Shown here in pieces: positions 26,822-37,054 of a stretch of DNA of 64,000 bases. The stretch comes from Propionicimonas paludicola. GTDB taxonomy: Bacteria > Actinomycetota > Actinomycetes > Propionibacteriales > Propionibacteriaceae. Within the stretch, counting starts at the first letter, position 1. The number at the start of each line of letters is the position of its first letter. The notes beneath the pieces were generated by a model that ran no database searches, was not told the origin of the DNA, and worked only from the letters and a program-made list of their open reading frames with translations. The DNA lies in NCBI RefSeq assembly GCF_002563675.1, contig NZ_PDJC01000001.1:434001-498000 (forward strand), given 5' to 3'. Made by a program: the position numbers and the translations under genes.

Positions 26822-27723
26822 CCGAACACCGCGATCGCCACCGGGATCACCCACAGCACGGCCAGCACCTGCAGCGTCCGGTCGCCCATGACAACGTCTT
26901 CCGGCTCGCCGGCCTTGCCCTGATCGACCTTCATGGCGTAGCGGAGCAGGGCCAAGGTGAACGGTGCGATCGAGATGGCCGTCCAGCTGACTCCCAGCGG
27001 CTGCACTCCGGGCAGTTCGAAGGCCCACAGGCTGTAGGACATGATCACCACGGCGATCGAGATCGACCAGACCTCGCGCAGGTAGGACTTGGTGTAGCGC
27101 TCCAGGCTGGCTCGGGTGCCGGCCTCGGTGCCCAGCTCCTTCAGCTCGGAGTAGCGCTTGCCGGCCACCATGAACAGCGAGCCGAAAGAGGCCACCAGCA
27201 AGAACCACTGGCTCAGCGGCAGCTCGGAGGCGACGCCGCCGGCCACGGCCCGCAGCAGGAAGCCGGCCGCCACCATGGCCAGATCGATGATCGGCTGGTG
27301 CTTGAGGAAGAACGAGTAGGCGAGCTGGAACACCCAGTAGACGGCCAGGGTCACGCCCAGCATCGGGGTGGTCCAGAAGCCCACGGCGAAGGCGGCCACC
27401 GCGGTGACGGCAGCCAGGATCCAGGCCGTCCGGGGGGACACCTCACCGGCGGCGATCGGCCGGAACTGCTTCTTCGGGTGCAGTCGGTCGGCTTCGATGT
27501 CGCGGACGTCGTTGATCAGGTAGATCGAGGCGCTGATCAGGCTGAACGCCACGAAGGCCAGAGCACTGGCCAGCAGCACACCAGGTTCCAACAACCGGCC
27601 CGAGGCCAGCGGGGCGGCCAGCACCAGGACGTTCTTCACCCACTGCTTGGGACGCATCGCGCGCAACCAGGCCGGCAGGGCGGACTTCTTCGGTGCGGCG
27701 TTCGCAGAATCTTGGCTCGTCAT
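26818..27723 (-). CDS. Decaprenyl-phosphate phosphoribosyltransferase-like UbiA prenyltransferase
   Basis: This 301-residue polytopic UbiA-superfamily enzyme has the aspartate-rich first motif NDVRDIEADRLHPKK and FRPIAAGEVS, which closely resembles mycobacterial Rv3806c. That enzyme transfers phosphoribose from PRPP to decaprenyl phosphate, the first step to the arabinose donor DPA. About nine membrane segments are visible. Start ATG 27723 has TAGCCT nine bases upstream. The mycobacterial-type arabinogalactan is not expected outside the mycolata, so the product may feed another envelope glycan. Confidence 0.85.
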   Translation of the reverse strand: MTSQDSANAAPKKSALPAWLRAMRPKQWVKNVLVLAAPLASGRLLEPGVLLASALAFVAFSLISASIYLINDVRDIEADRLHPKKQFRPIAAGEVSPRTAWILAAVTAVAAFAVGFWTTPMLGVTLAVYWVFQLAYSFFLKHQPIIDLAMVAAGFLLRAVAGGVASELPLSQWFLLVASFGSLFMVAGKRYSELKELGTEAGTRASLERYTKSYLREVWSISIAVVIMSYSLWAFELPGVQPLGVSWTAISIAPFTLALLRYAMKVDQGKAGEPEDVVMGDRTLQVLAVLWVIPVAIAVFG

Positions 27724-27732
27724 CTCGGCCCC

Positions 27733-27738
27733 AGGCTA
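27733..27738 (-). promoter_or_regulatory. Possible -10 box (TAGCCT) for the UbiA-type gene
   Basis: TAGCCT lies 9 bases before ATG 27723, slightly longer than the 6-8 base spacing of the other leaderless candidates. Confidence 0.3.
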
Positions 27739-27758
27739 CCGTTTGCGGCCACCCTGGC

Positions 27759-28376
27759 TCAGCTTCGCCAGAGGCTGTGCCAGGGGACTCCCAGCTCGCT
27801 GAGCAGCCTGCGCAGCAGCGGCAGGCTGATCCCGACCACGTTGTGCGGGTCGCCGCACAGAGTGGTCACGTAGGCACCGCCCAGACCGTCGATGGTGAAG
27901 CCGCCGGCCACCTTCAGTGGCTCCCCGGTGGCCAGATAGGCATCGATCTCGGCCTCGTCCAGGTTGGCGAAGATCACCTCGGTGGTGGCCACCGACGAGG
28001 CCCGCTCGATGCGTCCATCGTGTCGGTACCAGACGTGGTGCCCGGTGTGCAGCTGTCCGGACGCACCGCGCATCCGCAGCCAGCGCTGCTTGGCCTGATC
28101 CAGGTCCGCGGGCTTACCGAACGGCTCACCGGCGAACTCCAGCAGCGAGTCGCAGCCGACCACCAGGACGTCCTCATCGGGCACCTGGGCCAGCACATCG
28201 GTGGCTTTCGCCTCGGCCAGGACGGCGACCAGCGAGATCACGTCCGGTGCGGTGAAGCCGGACTCGTCCACCTGGGAAACCACGACGTCGGGGTGAAGCC
28301 CCGCCTGGCGAAGCACCTGCTGACGGGCCGGAGAGGCTGAGGCCAGGATCAGCCGCGGCCCCTGCTCAGCAGCCAA
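27759..28376 (-). CDS. maf: Maf-like nucleoside triphosphate pyrophosphatase
   Basis: The 205-residue protein starts with the Maf signature LILASASPARQQVLRQAG and has the conserved DEDVLVVGCDSLLEF and GGFTIDGLGGAYV segments. Maf proteins hydrolyse dTTP, UTP or modified nucleotides to monophosphates. The only in-frame initiator is TTG 28376, because a stop lies nine codons further upstream. An ATG with an AGAGAGGA ribosome binding site lies just upstream at 28410 but in another frame, giving a 14-codon frame ending at 28366. This may be a leader ORF or reflect a one-base frameshift. Confidence 0.88.
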   Translation of the reverse strand: MAAEQGPRLILASASPARQQVLRQAGLHPDVVVSQVDESGFTAPDVISLVAVLAEAKATDVLAQVPDEDVLVVGCDSLLEFAGEPFGKPADLDQAKQRWLRMRGASGQLHTGHHVWYRHDGRIERASSVATTEVIFANLDEAEIDAYLATGEPLKVAGGFTIDGLGGAYVTTLCGDPHNVVGISLPLLRRLLSELGVPWHSLWRS

Positions 28377-28491
28377 GGCTCGATCCGGTCGGGTCGGCGA
28401 TCACAGCCATCGTCGGTCCTCTCTGGTCGAAGCGCAGGCCTCCAGAATGTCACGTCCATCCGGTGGAGGGGCAAGCCAGGCTGAACTTGGC

Positions 28492-28715
28492 TCAGCGCCG
28501 GAAGGTGCTGCGCCAGGCATCCCGGCCGGGCAGCAGCGGGTTGCGCACCGTGTGCCAGTAGGAGCGCCAGCCGCCGGCCAGGGTGCCGGTCGCCGGCGGG
28601 TGTGGAGTCGGACGCTGCCGACGCACGGCCACGATCACCGCGGCCAGCGCGGCCAGTTCCTCCTCGGTCGGCTCGCCACTGACGATCCGGACCAGGTCCT
28701 CGGGTGCCGGGGCGC

Positions 28716-28719
<4 letters not shown>
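28492..28719 (-). CDS. accE: Acyl-CoA carboxylase epsilon subunit
   Basis: This 75-residue protein matches the small actinobacterial AccE/PccE subunit: an N-terminal [18 protein letters not shown] segment followed by a basic, proline-rich tail ending in WRSTFRR. AccE binds and stimulates the alpha-beta carboxylase complex. GTG 28719 overlaps the beta-subunit stop by four bases (GTGA), so the genes are translationally coupled. Confidence 0.88.
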
Positions 28720-30290
<1,571 letters not shown>

Positions 30291-30297
30291 GATGCTG

Positions 30298-30303
30298 ACC
30301 ATA
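30298..30303 (-). promoter_or_regulatory. Putative -10 box (TATGGT) for pccB
   Basis: TATGGT on the reverse strand is 7 bases before ATG 30290. An identical box faces the other way at 30327-30332 for birA. Confidence 0.5.
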
Positions 30304-30326
30304 TCGGCGGGCATTCTGCGGTGGCA

Positions 30327-30332
30327 TATGGT
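30327..30332 (+). promoter_or_regulatory. Putative -10 box (TATGGT) for birA
   Basis: TATGGT is 6 bases before GTG 30339. The two -10 boxes are only 23 bases apart, so the divergent promoters must overlap. Confidence 0.5.
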
Positions 30333-30338
30333 CTACGC

Positions 30339-31109
30339 GTGATTACCAGCTTTGACCGCCAATGGCTCACCGAACGGCTTGGCGAGCAGGCCGGCTGGTG
30401 GTCGGCTCTGGACGTGGTGGACGCCACCGGCTCCACCAACGCCGACCTGAGTGCGGCGGCCCGCGCCGGCGCCCCGAGCGGGACGGTGCTGATCGCCGAG
30501 CATCAGCGCAGCGGACGTGGCCGGTTCACCCGCAGCTGGGAGGCCCCACCCGGAGCGGCAGTGGCCATCTCGGTGCTGCTGCGTCCGCCGGCATCGATCC
30601 CGCTGGAGCGCTGGACCTGGCTGCCGCTGGTGGCCGGCCTGGCCGTGGCCGAGGGACTTCACCAGGCGGCCGGAGTCCCGGCCCGGCTGAAGTGGCCCAA
30701 CGACGTCCTGATCAACGACCGCAAGGTCTGCGGCATCCTGGTCGAGCGGGTGGGGGACGCCGCCGTCATCGGGATGGGCGTCAACACCCGGCTGCGCGCC
30801 GAGGAGCTGCCGGTGCCCACCGCCACCTCGCTGCTGCTGGCCGGTGCCGAGACGTCGAACGGCGAGGTTGCCGCCGCCGTCCTCACCGCGTTGCGGGGCT
30901 GGTATCAGCGCTGGGAGGCCGGCGACGACCTCAGCGTCGCCTACCAGGAGGTCTGCGCCACCATCGGACGCCAGGTCCGGGTCGAGCTCGGGCCGGACGA
31001 GTCCCGCCGGGGGGAGGCCGTCGGCATCGATCGGGGCGGCCGGCTGCTGGTTCGCACCGCGATCGGCCTGGAGGCATTCGCGGCCGGCGACGTGGTTCAT
31101 CTGCGCTGA
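30339..31109 (+). CDS. birA: Biotin-[acetyl-CoA-carboxylase] ligase
   Basis: The 256-residue enzyme activates biotin as biotinyl-AMP and attaches it to the carrier-domain lysine. Visible motifs are GSTNADLSAAARAGAPSG, the biotinyl-AMP loop SGRGRFTRSW and KWPNDVLINDRKVCGIL, plus the small C-terminal domain. It lacks the N-terminal DNA-binding domain of E. coli BirA, so it is a catalytic-only (group I) ligase. GTG 30339 follows TATGGT by 6 bases. It is divergent from the carboxylase beta gene whose partner it modifies. Confidence 0.93.
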   Translation: MITSFDRQWLTERLGEQAGWWSALDVVDATGSTNADLSAAARAGAPSGTVLIAEHQRSGRGRFTRSWEAPPGAAVAISVLLRPPASIPLERWTWLPLVAGLAVAEGLHQAAGVPARLKWPNDVLINDRKVCGILVERVGDAAVIGMGVNTRLRAEELPVPTATSLLLAGAETSNGEVAAAVLTALRGWYQRWEAGDDLSVAYQEVCATIGRQVRVELGPDESRRGEAVGIDRGGRLLVRTAIGLEAFAAGDVVHLR

Positions 31110-31180
31110 TCGGTTCCGACAAGCGGGCTTGTGCTCGTCCTGCACGGGTTCGAGGTCTGGGCTGTGCCACCATTGGACCC

Positions 31181-31696
31181 ATGGGTTTACCGGCTGAACT
31201 CCTCGGCCATGGCGAGGTCGAGGTGCTCCACTTGCGGACGCATGCCAAGGCGCTGATCCCGCCGGCCTTGGTGCTGATCTTCCTGGTGGTGCTGACCGCC
31301 AGCGGACTGGCGATTCTGCCGCCCACCGTCCAGCCGTGGGCCAGCTGGGTGCTGGTCGTGGTCGCGCTGGTGGTTCTCGTGGTGTGGGTGCTCGCGCCCT
31401 TCCTCCGCTGGCTGACCTGCACGTACACCTTCACCAACCGCCGGATCATCACCCGCAGGGGGATCATCAACAAGAGCGGTCATGATCTGCCGCTGACCCG
31501 GATCAACAACGTGGCCTACCGGCGTTCGCTGGTCGACCGGATCTTCGGCTGCGGCACCCTGGAACTCACCACGGCCGCCGACGAGCCGGTGGTGCTCGAC
31601 GACATCCCCGATGTCGAGCGGGTCCACGTGATGATGACCGAACTGCTGTTCTCCAGCATCGACCCGATCCAGCAGCCCGTCCTCAAGGACGAGTGA
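31181..31696 (+). CDS. PH-domain (bacterial PH / DUF304-like) membrane protein
   Basis: This 171-residue protein has two membrane segments (residues about 28-48 and 55-76) followed by a bacterial PH-like domain with YTFTNRRIITRRGIINKSG and DLPLTRINNVAYRRSLVDR. Such proteins are widespread in actinobacteria, often near biotin ligase and GtrA genes; their role is not known. Its stop overlaps the gtrA GTG start by four bases. Confidence 0.87.
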   Translation: MGLPAELLGHGEVEVLHLRTHAKALIPPALVLIFLVVLTASGLAILPPTVQPWASWVLVVVALVVLVVWVLAPFLRWLTCTYTFTNRRIITRRGIINKSGHDLPLTRINNVAYRRSLVDRIFGCGTLELTTAADEPVVLDDIPDVERVHVMMTELLFSSIDPIQQPVLKDE

Positions 31697-32121
31697 ACGC
31701 GCGGGTGAGTGAGCCCCAGGCACCTGCCCGAGCCCCGCTGGCCAGGCAGCTGACCCGGTTCGTGATCTCCGGCGGCATTTCGGCCGTCGTCGACTTCGGA
31801 CTGCTGAACCTGCTGATGGCTGTCGGCCTCGGCCCCAGCCTGGCCAAGGCGCTCTCGTTCATCGCCGGCACCACCACCGCTTACCTGATCAACCGGCGTT
31901 GGACGTTCGAGGCCGACCCGTCCAAGCGGCGCTTCGCGGCCGTGGTGGCCCTCTACGGGCTCACCTTCGCCGTCCAAGTGGGCTTGTGGACGCTGTGCTA
32001 CCCGTGGCTACTGGCCACCACGGGCAGTGATGCGTGGGCGCGGATCGGCGGTTTCGTGATCGCCCAGGGTGTGGCCACCACGGTGAACTTCGTGGTGCAG
32101 CGCAGCCTGATCTTCCGCTAG
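31693..32121 (+). CDS. GtrA-family membrane protein
   Basis: The 142-residue GtrA-like protein has four predicted membrane segments and the family pattern FVISGGISAVVDFGLL and AYLINRRWTF. GtrA proteins are thought to flip or help transfer lipid-linked sugars in cell-surface polysaccharide synthesis. GTG 31693 overlaps the preceding stop. Its stop codon overlaps that of the convergent S51 peptidase (shared CTAG). Confidence 0.88.
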   Translation: MNARVSEPQAPARAPLARQLTRFVISGGISAVVDFGLLNLLMAVGLGPSLAKALSFIAGTTTAYLINRRWTFEADPSKRRFAAVVALYGLTFAVQVGLWTLCYPWLLATTGSDAWARIGGFVIAQGVATTVNFVVQRSLIFR

Positions 32122-32834
32122 AGCACCGTCATCGGCTGCGGGGCCACCAGGACGCCGGACGAGGTGGGTAGATCCGAGGGCAGCACCTGGTAGACGTTCT
32201 TTCCGGCCGCCTCCGACAGGTACTCGGTGGCGACCCCGTCCACGTAGTGGATCCCGGCGCCGTCATCGGCCCCGAAGCCGCCCGGCAGGGCACCGGAGGC
32301 GATCGCATCGGTGAAGGCCGGGGCCCGCTCGGCCTCGCCGTCGAAATGTGGGCAGAAGCTGCCCTCGACCAGGCCCAGGCCGCCGCGCCAGGCGCGGAAG
32401 TCACCGAAGGAGTCGGTGATGCAGCCGGAGTACCAGCAGGCACCGCCGGCCGAGACCCCGGCCAGGACGACGTCGCCGGCCGCGTAGCGGGAGCGGATCG
32501 CCGCGTCCACGCCATGGGCCTGCCACAAGGCCATCAGGTTCACGGTGTGGCCGCCACCGACCAGGAGCAGATCGACGTCGGCCAGCCGGGCCACCGAGCC
32601 GGCCGAGCCGCCCTGCCACAAGGTGAGCACCATGGTGCGCACGCCGAGGGTGCCGTAGGCCAGCAAGAAGCGGTTGATGTACTGCGGGTCATCGGCCGAT
32701 GCCGTCGGGGCGAAGCAGACCAGCGGCGAGCGCTTGCCGGTCAGTTCGACCAGGTACCGATCCAGGTTGGTCGGGGCGCCGAGCGGCGACATCGAGAAGC
32801 CGCCTCCGCCCATCGCGACCAGATGCGCAGTCAT
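32118..32834 (-). CDS. Peptidase S51 (dipeptidase E / cyanophycinase-like) family protein
   Basis: The 238-residue protein shows the S51 nucleophile elbow GVSAGGACW near residue 126 and the downstream GLGLVEGSFCPHFDGE with the histidine expected in the family. Peptidase E cleaves Asp-X dipeptides; related proteins include cyanophycinases. ATG 32834 was chosen because homology starts at MTAHLVAMGGGGF; upstream codons overlap the purK promoter. Confidence 0.85.
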   Translation of the reverse strand: MTAHLVAMGGGGFSMSPLGAPTNLDRYLVELTGKRSPLVCFAPTASADDPQYINRFLLAYGTLGVRTMVLTLWQGGSAGSVARLADVDLLLVGGGHTVNLMALWQAHGVDAAIRSRYAAGDVVLAGVSAGGACWYSGCITDSFGDFRAWRGGLGLVEGSFCPHFDGEAERAPAFTDAIASGALPGGFGADDGAGIHYVDGVATEYLSEAAGKNVYQVLPSDLPTSSGVLVAPQPMTVL

Positions 32835-32876
32835 GCCCCCATCTTGGCAGAAGCCGGTAGTGGTGCACGGACGAAC

Positions 32877-32882
32877 TAGGCT
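32877..32882 (+). promoter_or_regulatory. Putative -10 box (TAGGCT) for purK
   Basis: TAGGCT is 7 bases before GTG 32890, consistent with a leaderless purK-purE message. Confidence 0.5.
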
Positions 32883-32889
32883 CTGCCGG

Positions 32890-34050
32890 GTGAGTGAAAC
32901 TGCTGCGACGATCGGGGTGATCGGCGGAGGGCAATTGGCTCGCATGATGCACGCCGCCTCGATCGGCCTGGGCCTGCGGCTGCGGCTGCTCGCCGAAGGC
33001 CCGGACGTGTCCGCCGCCCAAGTGGTGCGGGAGGTGTCGGTCGGTGACTACACCGACCCGGCGACGGTGGCGACCTTCGCCGCCGGCTGCGATGCGGTCA
33101 CCTTCGACCATGAGCATGTGCCGACTGCGATCCTGCACGACCTCGAGCGGGCCGGCGTGGCCGTCCGCCCCGGTCCGGACGCGCTGGTGCACGCCCAGGA
33201 CAAGGCCGTGATGCGCTCCCGGCTGACCGCGCTCGGGGTGCCCTGCCCGGCCTACCGCGTGGTCGCCGATGCCGCGGAGTTGGTGGCCTTCGGTGACCAG
33301 CAGGGCTGGCCGGTGATCGCCAAGACCTCCCGCGGTGGCTACGACGGCAAGGGCGTCTGGAAGCTGGACTCCGCGGCCGATGCCGCCGTGCCCTTCGACG
33401 GCCTGCAGGGGCTGCGCCGGGACGCGGTGGTGATCGCCGAGGAGTTCGTCGACTTCGCCCGCGAACTGAGTGTGCTGGTGGTCCGGCGGGCCGGCGGCCA
33501 GGCGGTCGCCTACCCGGTCAGCGAGACCGTCCAGACCGACGGGATCTGCACGGCCACCGTCACCCCGGCGCCCGGGCTGCGAGCCGATCAGGAGCGTGAC
33601 CTGAAGGCCATGGCGCTGCGGATCGCCGAGGCGCTCGGCGTGGTCGGCGTGCTGGCCGTGGAGCTGATGCAGGCCCGCGATGGACGGATCGTGGTCAACG
33701 AGTTGGCCATGCGTCCACACAACACCGGTCACTGGACCATCGACGGGGCTCGGACCAGCCAGTTCGAGAACCACCTGCGTGCGGTGGCCGATTTGCCGCT
33801 GGGCTCGACGGCCATGACGGCCCCGGTCGCGGTGATGGTCAACGTGCTCGGCGGCAGCCGTCCGGATCTGGTCGCCGGCCTGGGCAAGGTCCTGGCCGAC
33901 GATCCGGGCCTGCGGGTGCAGCTGTACGGCAAGCAGGTCGTCCCCGGTCGCAAGGTCGGCCACGTCACCGCGGTCGGCGAGGACGTCGATGCCACCATGG
34001 AGAGGGCCTGGCGGGCCGCCAACTACCTGATGGGAGCAGGCGATGAGTGA
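32890..34050 (+). CDS. purK: N5-carboxyaminoimidazole ribonucleotide synthase
   Basis: This 386-residue ATP-grasp enzyme converts AIR, ATP and bicarbonate to N5-CAIR in purine synthesis. Visible motifs are [14 protein letters not shown] at the N terminus, [13 protein letters not shown] in the ATP-grasp and [20 protein letters not shown] 32890 follows TAGGCT by 7 bases and is where the family begins. It overlaps purE by 8 bases. Confidence 0.96.
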   Translation: MSETAATIGVIGGGQLARMMHAASIGLGLRLRLLAEGPDVSAAQVVREVSVGDYTDPATVATFAAGCDAVTFDHEHVPTAILHDLERAGVAVRPGPDALVHAQDKAVMRSRLTALGVPCPAYRVVADAAELVAFGDQQGWPVIAKTSRGGYDGKGVWKLDSAADAAVPFDGLQGLRRDAVVIAEEFVDFARELSVLVVRRAGGQAVAYPVSETVQTDGICTATVTPAPGLRADQERDLKAMALRIAEALGVVGVLAVELMQARDGRIVVNELAMRPHNTGHWTIDGARTSQFENHLRAVADLPLGSTAMTAPVAVMVNVLGGSRPDLVAGLGKVLADDPGLRVQLYGKQVVPGRKVGHVTAVGEDVDATMERAWRAANYLMGAGDE

Positions 34051-34546
34051 ACAGCCACTGGTCGGGATCGTGATGGGCTCGGATTCGGACTGGCCGGTGA
34101 TGTCGGCGGCAGCCGACGCCTGCGCTGAGTTCGGGGTGAGCTACGAGGCCGACGTGGTCTCCGCGCATCGGATGCCCGAGGACATGGTCGCCTATGGACG
34201 CCAGGCGCACACCCGTGGCCTGAAGGTCATCATCGCCGGTGCCGGCGGGGCGGCCCACCTGCCCGGAATGCTGGCCGCCCTGACTCCGCTGCCGGTGATC
34301 GGAGTGCCGGTCCCGCTGAAGCACCTGGACGGAATGGACTCGCTGCTGTCGATCGTCCAGATGCCCTCGGGTGTGCCGGTGGCCACCGTGGCCATCGGCA
34401 ATGCCCGCAATGCCGGACTGCTCGCCGTCCGGATCCTTGCGGCCGGCGATCCGGACCTCACCGCAGCCATGCTGGAGTTCCAGGACGAGCTGCGAGCCAG
34501 CGCCCGGGCCAAGGGCGCATCCGTCCGCGGCCAGCAGCGCGGCTGA
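34043..34546 (+). CDS. purE: N5-carboxyaminoimidazole ribonucleotide mutase
   Basis: The 167-residue class I PurE converts N5-CAIR to CAIR. The family motifs are complete: [23 protein letters not shown] and [14 protein letters not shown], with the active-site histidine in SAHR. Its start lies within the end of purK, so the two are co-translated. Confidence 0.97.
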   Translation: MSEQPLVGIVMGSDSDWPVMSAAADACAEFGVSYEADVVSAHRMPEDMVAYGRQAHTRGLKVIIAGAGGAAHLPGMLAALTPLPVIGVPVPLKHLDGMDSLLSIVQMPSGVPVATVAIGNARNAGLLAVRILAAGDPDLTAAMLEFQDELRASARAKGASVRGQQRG

Positions 34547-34636
34547 CCGTCCGGCCGGGACGCCACCGGCGCGGCTGACTTCGGCGGCTTCGGTCGCCGG
34601 GCAATACTGGACAAGCTCCCCCGAGCTAGGAGGCCG

Positions 34637-36130
34637 ATGTCGGAGAACGCCAGCGCGCTGCCATCACCCACGGTGCGCAGCCAGGGCATTGCGCTACGCC
34701 GCGGCGTGGTGCTCACCCTGTTCAGTGCCCTGCTGCCGGGTTCGGCCCAGGTCGTGGCGGGCAACCGCAGGCTCGGTCGGGCCGTGCTGCGCTTCCTGCT
34801 GATCGTCGTGGCCGTGCTGGTCGTGGTCGGGCTGCTGGCCGCACTGATCGCTCCGCTGCGCAATCTGTTGCTGGGCTTCCTGCTGGGTTCGATTCCGTTG
34901 CGGATCATCCAGTGGGGGGTGCTGGCCTGGGCGCTGGTCTGGGTGGCGCTGCTGGTCGACGCGTGGCGGCTGGCCAACCCGCGAGTGATGTCGGTGGCCG
35001 GCAAGCTGATCTCGGGCACCCTGGCCGTCGCGCTGGCCGCAGGTGGCGGGACGGCCGCGGTGGCCATCTCCCGCAGCGTCGGCTCGCTGGCCGGCTTGTC
35101 GGACTCGGTCCTGATCGGCGGCGGATCGAACAAGGCCAACGCCGGCCGGATCAACGTCCTGCTGCTCGGTGGGGATGCCGGGAAGGGTCGTGAGGGACTG
35201 CGTCCGGACTCGATGACGGTGGCCAGCATCGACGCCGAGACCGGGCGGACGGTGCTGTTCAGCCTGCCCCGCAACCTGCAGAAGGTGCCGTTCCCGGCCG
35301 ACTCGCCGCTGCACAAGCTGTACCCCAATGGCTACTACTGCCACGTCAAGAACCTGGCCAACGCCTGCATGCTCAACGGCATCTACACCTTGGCCATGAC
35401 CCACAAGAGCCTGTTCCCCGGAGACAAGAATCCGGGCGTCACGGCCACCCAGAGCGCCATCGAGGAGACCCTGGGGCTGAAGATCAACTACTGGGCCATG
35501 GTCGACCTGGCCGGCTTCCAGAAGCTGATCGACGCCGTGGGCGGGATCACTCTCGACGTCGGCGTGCGGGTGCCGATGGGCAGCAAGGAGACCAAGGGCG
35601 GCATCAAGGAGTGGATCGAGCCCGGCAAGGGCCAGCACATGGACGGCCGGCACGCCCTGTGGTTCGCCCGCTCCCGGGAAGGGTCCACCGACTACGCCCG
35701 GATGATCCGGCAGAAGTGCGTGATGAACGCCATGCTCAAGCAGCTGAACCCGACCACGGTGTTCACCAGGTTCAGCGAGATCGCCGAAGCCGGTGGCCAG
35801 ATCGTCGCCACCAACCTGCCCACCAGCGAGGTGGGCACCATGCTCGAACTGGCCGCCAAGGCCAAGTCGCTGCCGATGGCGTCGGTGAGCTTCGCGCCGC
35901 CGATGATCGTCACCTGGGATCCGGACTTCGCCCTGATCAAGCAAACGGTGGCCGACACCATCGCCGCCAGCGAGCAGGCCGACATCAAGGCGACGGCTCC
36001 GCCACAGACGGCCTCGCCGAACTCGGCACCGACCTCGGCCGGCGGTGTGCCGAGCCCGAAGCCGACCAAGCCCATCAAGACCAGCAAGACCAACAAGACC
36101 GACAATCTGGACGCGATCTGTAAGGCCTGA
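34637..36130 (+). CDS. LCP (LytR-CpsA-Psr) family cell-envelope ligase
   Basis: This 497-residue protein has N-terminal cytoplasmic residues, about three or four membrane segments (residues 20-150), an extracellular LCP domain (INVLLLGGDAGKGREGLRPDSM, SLPRNLQKVPFP, DLAGFQKLIDAVGG and the arginine-rich WFARSREGSTDYARMIRQ) and a Pro/Ser/Lys-rich tail. LCP enzymes transfer undecaprenyl-linked glycans to peptidoglycan. ATG 34637 has TAGGAGG five bases upstream; AATACT near 34603 may be its -10 box. Confidence 0.92.
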   Translation: MSENASALPSPTVRSQGIALRRGVVLTLFSALLPGSAQVVAGNRRLGRAVLRFLLIVVAVLVVVGLLAALIAPLRNLLLGFLLGSIPLRIIQWGVLAWALVWVALLVDAWRLANPRVMSVAGKLISGTLAVALAAGGGTAAVAISRSVGSLAGLSDSVLIGGGSNKANAGRINVLLLGGDAGKGREGLRPDSMTVASIDAETGRTVLFSLPRNLQKVPFPADSPLHKLYPNGYYCHVKNLANACMLNGIYTLAMTHKSLFPGDKNPGVTATQSAIEETLGLKINYWAMVDLAGFQKLIDAVGGITLDVGVRVPMGSKETKGGIKEWIEPGKGQHMDGRHALWFARSREGSTDYARMIRQKCVMNAMLKQLNPTTVFTRFSEIAEAGGQIVATNLPTSEVGTMLELAAKAKSLPMASVSFAPPMIVTWDPDFALIKQTVADTIAASEQADIKATAPPQTASPNSAPTSAGGVPSPKPTKPIKTSKTNKTDNLDAICKA

Positions 36131-36135
36131 GTCGC

Positions 36136-36163
36136 CGGCCCGCTCGGGGTTCTGATCGGGCCG
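36136..36163. terminator. Hairpin between convergent LCP and beta-lactamase-like genes
   Basis: CGGCCCG (36136-36142) pairs with CGGGCCG (36157-36163) around a 14-base loop, in the 40-base gap between two convergent genes. No T-tract is present, so termination strength is uncertain. Confidence 0.4.
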
Positions 36164-36170
36164 CGGAGTT

Positions 36171-37022
36171 CTACTTGGTGGCGCTGCCCTCGATGGCGAA
36201 GACCCACTTGCCGACCATGCTGGTCAGTTCCCGACCGGTGTCGAAGTCGGTGTCCCGGGTCATCACGGCCAGTCGGTAGTCGCGGCCGTCACCGGAGACC
36301 GTGCCGATCGAGTTGACCGCCCACAGCCCATCGCTGGACTTGAACTGCACCCAGCCGTTCTTCAGGTGGACGCTGACCGTCCCCGACTTCGGCTGACCGA
36401 CCCCCCAGGTCTGGTCGTCCTCGACCTGACCCATCAGGTCGTAGATGAACTTCGCCTCCTCGGCGGTCAGCGCGGACGAGGTCCCGCCGGCCAGGACGTC
36501 CAGCAGCTTCATCTGATCTGCCGGGGTGGTCCAGGTCCAGCTCCACTGGGTCGGCTTGGCCTGATCCAGGTGGGTGTTGGTCATGCCCAGGTCGGCGGCA
36601 AGTGCGGTGTAGGCCGGTCCGCCGCCGGCGTAGTCCCACAGGGCCTGCGCCGCGTCATTGTCGGAGTGGGTGATCGCCTTGCGGGCGTTCTCCTGGTTCT
36701 CGGGGCTGAGCTGGGCCACCCCGCCGGCCTTGCGCAGCGCCATGGCCACGATCATGGGCTTGGCCATCGACGCGCTCTGGCTGGAGTAGTCGCCCCGGTA
36801 GCTGTAGGTGGTGTGGGACTTCAGATCCTCCAGGTACACCCCGAACTTGTCGCTGCCGCCGGAGATGGTCTTCAGCGCCTGATCGAGCTGCGCGGGGATC
36901 GTCCCGGTCGGTGAGGGGCTCGGCTCGGGGATCCGGACCGGGGCCGTGCAGGCCCCCAAGGTGGTCGCCAGTGCGGTGATCAGGCCGAGCAGGATCATCC
37001 TGCGGCCGGTGGGACGGGTCAT
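36171..37022 (-). CDS. Beta-lactamase-fold serine hydrolase lipoprotein
   Basis: The 283-residue product has a lipoprotein signal (lipobox TLGAC) and a class A beta-lactamase-like domain: SxxK as SMAK, SDN as HSDND, and KTG replaced by KNG (HLKNGW). Such proteins in actinobacteria may be low-activity beta-lactamases or penicillin-interacting proteins; resistance cannot be claimed from sequence. I chose ATG 37022 (AGGAAC upstream) over ATG 37055, which lacks a ribosome binding site and abuts the TIGR03089 stop. Confidence 0.8.
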   Translation of the reverse strand: MTRPTGRRMILLGLITALATTLGACTAPVRIPEPSPSPTGTIPAQLDQALKTISGGSDKFGVYLEDLKSHTTYSYRGDYSSQSASMAKPMIVAMALRKAGGVAQLSPENQENARKAITHSDNDAAQALWDYAGGGPAYTALAADLGMTNTHLDQAKPTQWSWTWTTPADQMKLLDVLAGGTSSALTAEEAKFIYDLMGQVEDDQTWGVGQPKSGTVSVHLKNGWVQFKSSDGLWAVNSIGTVSGDGRDYRLAVMTRDTDFDTGRELTSMVGKWVFAIEGSATK

Positions 37023-37054
37023 CCGGGGTTCCTGTCTACTCCAAAGCCTGCTCA

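Noticed and set aside
36171-37022. Acquired beta-lactamase resistance gene
   Set aside because: The SxxK, SDN and KxG motifs are present, but KTG is KNG and the gene sits in a conserved envelope region with normal composition, so a housekeeping penicillin-interacting lipoprotein is as likely.
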